Assembly (NCBI GenBank): GCA_000697475.1
Contig: JNEU01001170.1
Span: 1 to 64,000 of the forward strand
From: Lichtheimia corymbifera B2541
Taxonomy: Eukaryota; Mucoromycota; Mucoromycetes; Mucorales; Lichtheimiaceae
Direction of reading: 5' to 3'
DNA: 64,000 nt
In this document: positions 60,978 to 64,000 of the stretch, one piece after another
Layout: every line of letters begins with the position of its first letter
Numbering within the stretch: position 1 is the first letter of the stretch
Program-made: the position numbers and the translations under genes
Notes under the pieces: generated by a model
What the model saw: the letters and a program-made list of their open reading frames with translations, nothing else
Database searches by the model: none
Told to the model about the DNA's origin: nothing

Positions 60978-61589
60978 ATGCACTTCTCCACTGTCTCCAT
61001 TGCCGCCCTTGTTGCTGCCGCTGCCTCCGTTCAAGCTGCTCCCACTGGTCTTGGTGGTCTTTCTGATGTCACCAGTGGTCTTACTGGTGGTGCCAGCGGT
61101 CTTACTGATGGTGCCAGCGGTCTCACTGCTGTCACTGATCTCCTTAACAAGATCCCTGGTGCCAGCTCCCTTACTAGTCTTGTCGATGGTGATATTCTCA
61201 AGACTCTTACTGGTGTCGTTAGCGAATGCAAGGCCAACGGTGCTGCTGATGATGCTACCACTGCTGGTACTAGCGTCAGCTCCTCTGTCCCCAAGTCTGC
61301 TGAAGGTGCTAAGGGCATTGTCCAAAGCCTTGTCGAATCCCTTTACCCTGGTCTCTCCAAGACCACTGGCGCTGTTGACAAGATCGTCGCTCAAGTCCTT
61401 GGTGCCCTTGGTGCTGATAAGCTCGGTCAAGATGTCCTTGTTGACTCCTTGTCCACTGTTGATGCTTTGACCGAAAAGCTTGGTCTCGGTGTTGGCTGCC
61501 TTGTTGAAGTCATTGCAAAGGCTGTCGAAGAAGTCGTTGGTGCTGCCAAGGCCCAAAAGCTCGCCGCTCCCCTTGATCAACTCGATTAA
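60978..61589 (+). CDS. Small secreted protein, paralog 1 of a two-gene family
   Basis: Intronless, 203 residues, family not recognised. Residues 1-20 are a clear signal peptide (MHFSTVSIAALVAAAASVQA, cleavage before APTG). The first third of the mature chain is a Gly/Ser/Leu/Thr repeat of the type SGLTxGA. A well-structured core follows: KGIVQSLVESLYPGLSKTTG, then VDKIVAQVLGALGADKL, then EKLGLGVGCLVEVIAKAVEE. Two Cys remain (about residues 83 and 173) and could form one disulphide. The chain is rich in Ala, Val, Leu and Gly, with amphipathic helices, few aromatics and little charge. Codon choice is strongly biased (CTT, GTC, GGT, AAG, GCC), as in highly expressed fungal genes, and a TATA box sits upstream. 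Surface-active or wall-associated roles are possible, but this is inference. Confidence 0.88.
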   Translation: MHFSTVSIAALVAAAASVQAAPTGLGGLSDVTSGLTGGASGLTDGASGLTAVTDLLNKIPGASSLTSLVDGDILKTLTGVVSECKANGAADDATTAGTSVSSSVPKSAEGAKGIVQSLVESLYPGLSKTTGAVDKIVAQVLGALGADKLGQDVLVDSLSTVDALTEKLGLGVGCLVEVIAKAVEEVVGAAKAQKLAAPLDQLD

Positions 61590-62878
61590 GTATTCCGCCA
61601 TCATCACGTAGATCGTTAAAGACCTTCCTTTATACAACAACATTTTGTCAGAATAGTCATCTTTTGTCACAATATAATGTTGATTCTATATCATCTTTCA
61701 TACTATGGAATTCTTGAAATGCCTCATTTTGTCGCGATCATGTTTGTAAATAGAAGCACTAGTATCATCGTGGATTAATAATAAGGATGATGACTGATAG
61801 GTTATAGCAGAGATGTTGCTGATGAGACAGGTTCACACGTGGGGTTGTTTGTGCCACCCAATGTACTTTATCAGGCTAAACAAACAAATGACAAAGATTG
61901 TCGGATCAACACGGAGGTATATGTTCTAGTGAGAAGATGTCTACATTTTTACCCGTCAAGGTGGCTGCTCTTCTTCCTATACCATGTTGGGCCTGTTGAA
62001 CAAATTACAACCCCCATTGCATCATAGATACAAGAAAATCTAAATACCGGTGTCCATTGATTTCATCATTCTACTATGCGGTGGGGTAGGTAGTAACATC
62101 CATCCCCCTTTCTTTAGTCGGAGACAAGGAGTTTACACACTCACGCACAAGATCTGACTTTGGTTGCCATGGCAGTGGACGTGCGTTGCACAGGCCGACT
62201 GGGATCGGGGCATAGCTTGCATAGGGGCTTTATCATGCCAAGGTAAAGTGGTCGATAAGCAACTGTGCAATGTTGGCATTGAGGAGTCATTTTTGTGTTC
62301 CCTTGCAAAAAAAAAACAGCAACAGGTTGTGTATACAAGGAGTGCTCCTCATAATGCAATTACAAGTTTGTGTGACATTTTTCAGCAGCAGAGATGATAA
62401 TAGATCGCCCTTTTGTTGATCATGATCCAGAATTTCCATATCATAATGAGACCCATGCTATATTGTTTTGGTCTCTTTATTCAATAAATAGAACATGAGA
62501 GTGTGGCTTTGTCAAATATCCTTAACGTAAGATTATTGAACTTTACATGTAAAAGTGATGCGTGTAATCTTGCATGTAATACCTTACGGCTGGGTCAAAT
62601 CGACGACACACGGCAGGTGTTTGTCTCCTTAAACCCCTTGAGACTGTCATCCAACAACTCAGTTCCATACAAACAAGCTCACACTTTCTGAGATGTGATT
62701 TTCAAGGGGTAAGTGATCGCTCTATATGATATGCCGTGCACATCAGCGGCAAAGAAAATATGAGTAGCCGAGTTGAAATGTCGTTTAGTGCAATAGGGAG
62801 TAATAATAATGCTCGGTGCCATCACTTGTATGATTGAAACAGATAAAAATGCAAGGATGCTGTATCAGGATGTGTGTG
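61590..62878. other. Spacer between the two secreted-protein genes
   Basis: 1.29 kb with no gene seen. The first 150 bp are the probable 3' UTR of paralog 1. The spacer has no obvious leftover of the duplication and no mobile-element signature. Confidence 0.5.
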
Positions 62879-62886
62879 TATAAATA
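62879..62886 (+). promoter_or_regulatory. TATA box of secreted protein gene 2
   Basis: TATAAATA about 83 bp upstream of the ATG at 62962, followed by a C/T/A-rich leader like that of paralog 1. Confidence 0.7.
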
Positions 62887-62961
62887 CTCGACATCTTATA
62901 ATCCTCGTTAACCATTATCCTCCTCACATACATACAAATCTTTGCTTTATAATCAACAATC

Positions 62962-63495
62962 ATGCGCTTCACTGCTATCTCTCTCGCTACTATTGCTTGC
63001 CTTATTGCCACTGCTCAAGCTGCTCCCCCTCCTCAACTTGCTCCTTTGGCTCTTGGCAAGCGGGTTTTAGGTGGTGATGCTTTATCAGCTGTTGATGGCA
63101 AGGGTGTTGGTGGTGCTACCTCTGGTTTGGGTGGTTGCAGCAATCCCGCTCCTGCTGGCCCTAATGGATACCCCACTGTCGATCCCTCGGTCACATCTCC
63201 CAAGGGTGTTGTTCAAAGCTTGGTTGTATCATTGTATCCAGGCCTTTCCAAGACCACTGAGCAAGTCGATGAATTGGTTGCTGCTGTCCTTGGCGCTCTT
63301 GGTGCTGACAAGCTCGCTGATGGTGTTCTCGGTGGTGGATTAGGTGTCGTTAATGACCTTGCTCAAAAGCTTGGTTTGGAAGTTGGATGCATTGTCCAGA
63401 CCATCAAGGAAACGGTCGAGAGTGTGTTGGGTGCCGACAAGGCCAAGGATCTTGAAGCTGCTGGTGGTGATGCTGCATCATCATCCCAACAATAA
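62962..63495 (+). CDS. Small secreted protein, paralog 2 of a two-gene family
   Basis: Intronless, 177 residues. A signal peptide is clear (MRFTAISLATIACLIATAQA, then APPPQLAPL). A dibasic GKR at about residues 33-35 may be a Kex2-type processing site, which paralog 1 lacks. The core is nearly the same as in paralog 1: KGVVQSLVVSLYPGLSKTTE, then VDELVAAVLGALGADKL, then QKLGLEVGCIVQTIKETVES. The Gly/Ser-repeat region of paralog 1 is replaced by a Pro/Gly-rich segment (GGCSNPAPAGPNGYPTVDPS). Two Cys remain in the mature chain: one just before the core and one in VGC, again allowing one disulphide. The genes lie in tandem, same strand, 1.4 kb apart, consistent with an old duplication. Function unknown. 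Confidence 0.88.
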   Translation: MRFTAISLATIACLIATAQAAPPPQLAPLALGKRVLGGDALSAVDGKGVGGATSGLGGCSNPAPAGPNGYPTVDPSVTSPKGVVQSLVVSLYPGLSKTTEQVDELVAAVLGALGADKLADGVLGGGLGVVNDLAQKLGLEVGCIVQTIKETVESVLGADKAKDLEAAGGDAASSSQQ

Positions 63496-64000
63496 GAAGG
63501 TCAAGATTAGATAATAGTCTTAGCATGTTGCTGTTGTTTGCTTTTTCATTATTGATATAATAATATACGAATGTACCTTTTGATCATACCCTGACATCCA
63601 TTTTGTGCATATGATATGTTTGCATATCCTTTATTCCAAGTAACATGGTTAGATTTGGTGTATCTACTATGGCTAAAACCTGTTGCTCTTTATTGTGCTT
63701 ATTCAATTTGAAGGCTCATGCTCGGTCAAAGCTAATCTTTGGTGCTGTTATGCATGCCTTAATAATAGCAATCCTTCGACATAGCCGAGTCCAGAGGATG
63801 CTACTACTATGAAATGGCTATTTTGGTTGCTTTCATTGGACGTCTAGGTTGTGGAAAATTCAAACCTACTTATGATAACAAATGGTCAACTCGACATCTG
63901 AGAATCCAGTTCATTTGCAATTGATAGATAGCAATCGTATCACAATCCCATTATGCATCAACAAGGGCAACGGGCATGTTTGACTTTAGGTAGACGCGGA
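63496..64000. other. Right edge, no gene seen
   Basis: The first 100 bp are the probable 3' UTR of paralog 2, with an AATAAT-rich stretch near 63555-63565. The rest shows no ORF or motif that I can support; a gene could begin beyond the window. Confidence 0.5.

Noticed and set aside
60906..61670. 254-codon minus-strand ORF
   Set aside because: Antisense to secreted protein 1. The strong codon bias of that gene leaves the opposite strand open by chance.

Overview
The window looks like nuclear DNA of an early-diverging filamentous fungus, most likely Mucoromycota (Mucorales-like). Almost every gene is broken by short introns (about 43-80 nt) with GT..AG borders and CTAAT/CTNA-type branch sites. 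The proteins are typical fungal housekeeping proteins (Ufd2, Gyp7, Bet5, aminopeptidase Y, Pex5, PAS-kinase-like kinase, DUF3074). Intergenic DNA is AT-leaning and rich in (GT)n/(CA)n microsatellites. There is no bacterial, viral or organellar signature and I found no rRNA or tRNA. The species assignment is inference.

Layout. 0-2.9 kb: an array of alternating nested palindromes, then apparently empty DNA. 2.9-8.7 kb: convergent UFD2 (ubiquitin E4, +) and a divergent Rho-type GTPase (-). 9.8-13.7 kb: an alpha-arrestin (-) and an unknown disordered Ser/Gln-rich protein (+) on a shared divergent promoter. 14.2-21.5 kb: UPF1 and a Gyp7-type Rab GAP, both -. 22.1-26.1 kb: TRAPP subunit Bet5 (+), a DUF3074/START-like protein (+) and a secreted M28 aminopeptidase (-). 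26.9-28.5 kb: unresolved or decayed coding pieces (-). 28.6-41 kb: a METTL21-like methyltransferase (-), a full-size ABCB transporter (+), a PhoD-like metallophosphatase (-) and a PAS-kinase-like kinase (-). 41-45 kb: a 4.2-kb gene-poor stretch with one small interrupted ORF. 45.1-45.9 kb: ARF1 (+). 46.6-47.9 kb: a second copy of the palindromic repeat with an adjacent older, diverged tandem of the same half-unit. 49-54.2 kb: divergent PEX5 (-) and a ten-exon low-complexity protein ending in a CsbD-like motif (+). 57.4-59.2 kb: a predicted pseudokinase (+). 61-63.5 kb: two paralogous small secreted proteins (+), each behind its own TATA box.

There is no operon-like functional cluster. A loose theme is membrane traffic and its GTPase control (Rho, Gyp7, Bet5, Arf1, alpha-arrestin, Pex5) plus RNA and protein quality control (UPF1, UFD2). 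The least conventional items are the palindrome-alternating repeat family, the secreted paralog pair with a shared near-invariant core, the HRN/DFR pseudokinase, and the Rho protein with an altered guanine-specificity motif. Exon borders were read by eye from splice sites and reading frame; those for PEX5, BET5, ARF1, Rho, aminopeptidase, methyltransferase, arrestin, pseudokinase and the CsbD-like gene add up to intact frames.
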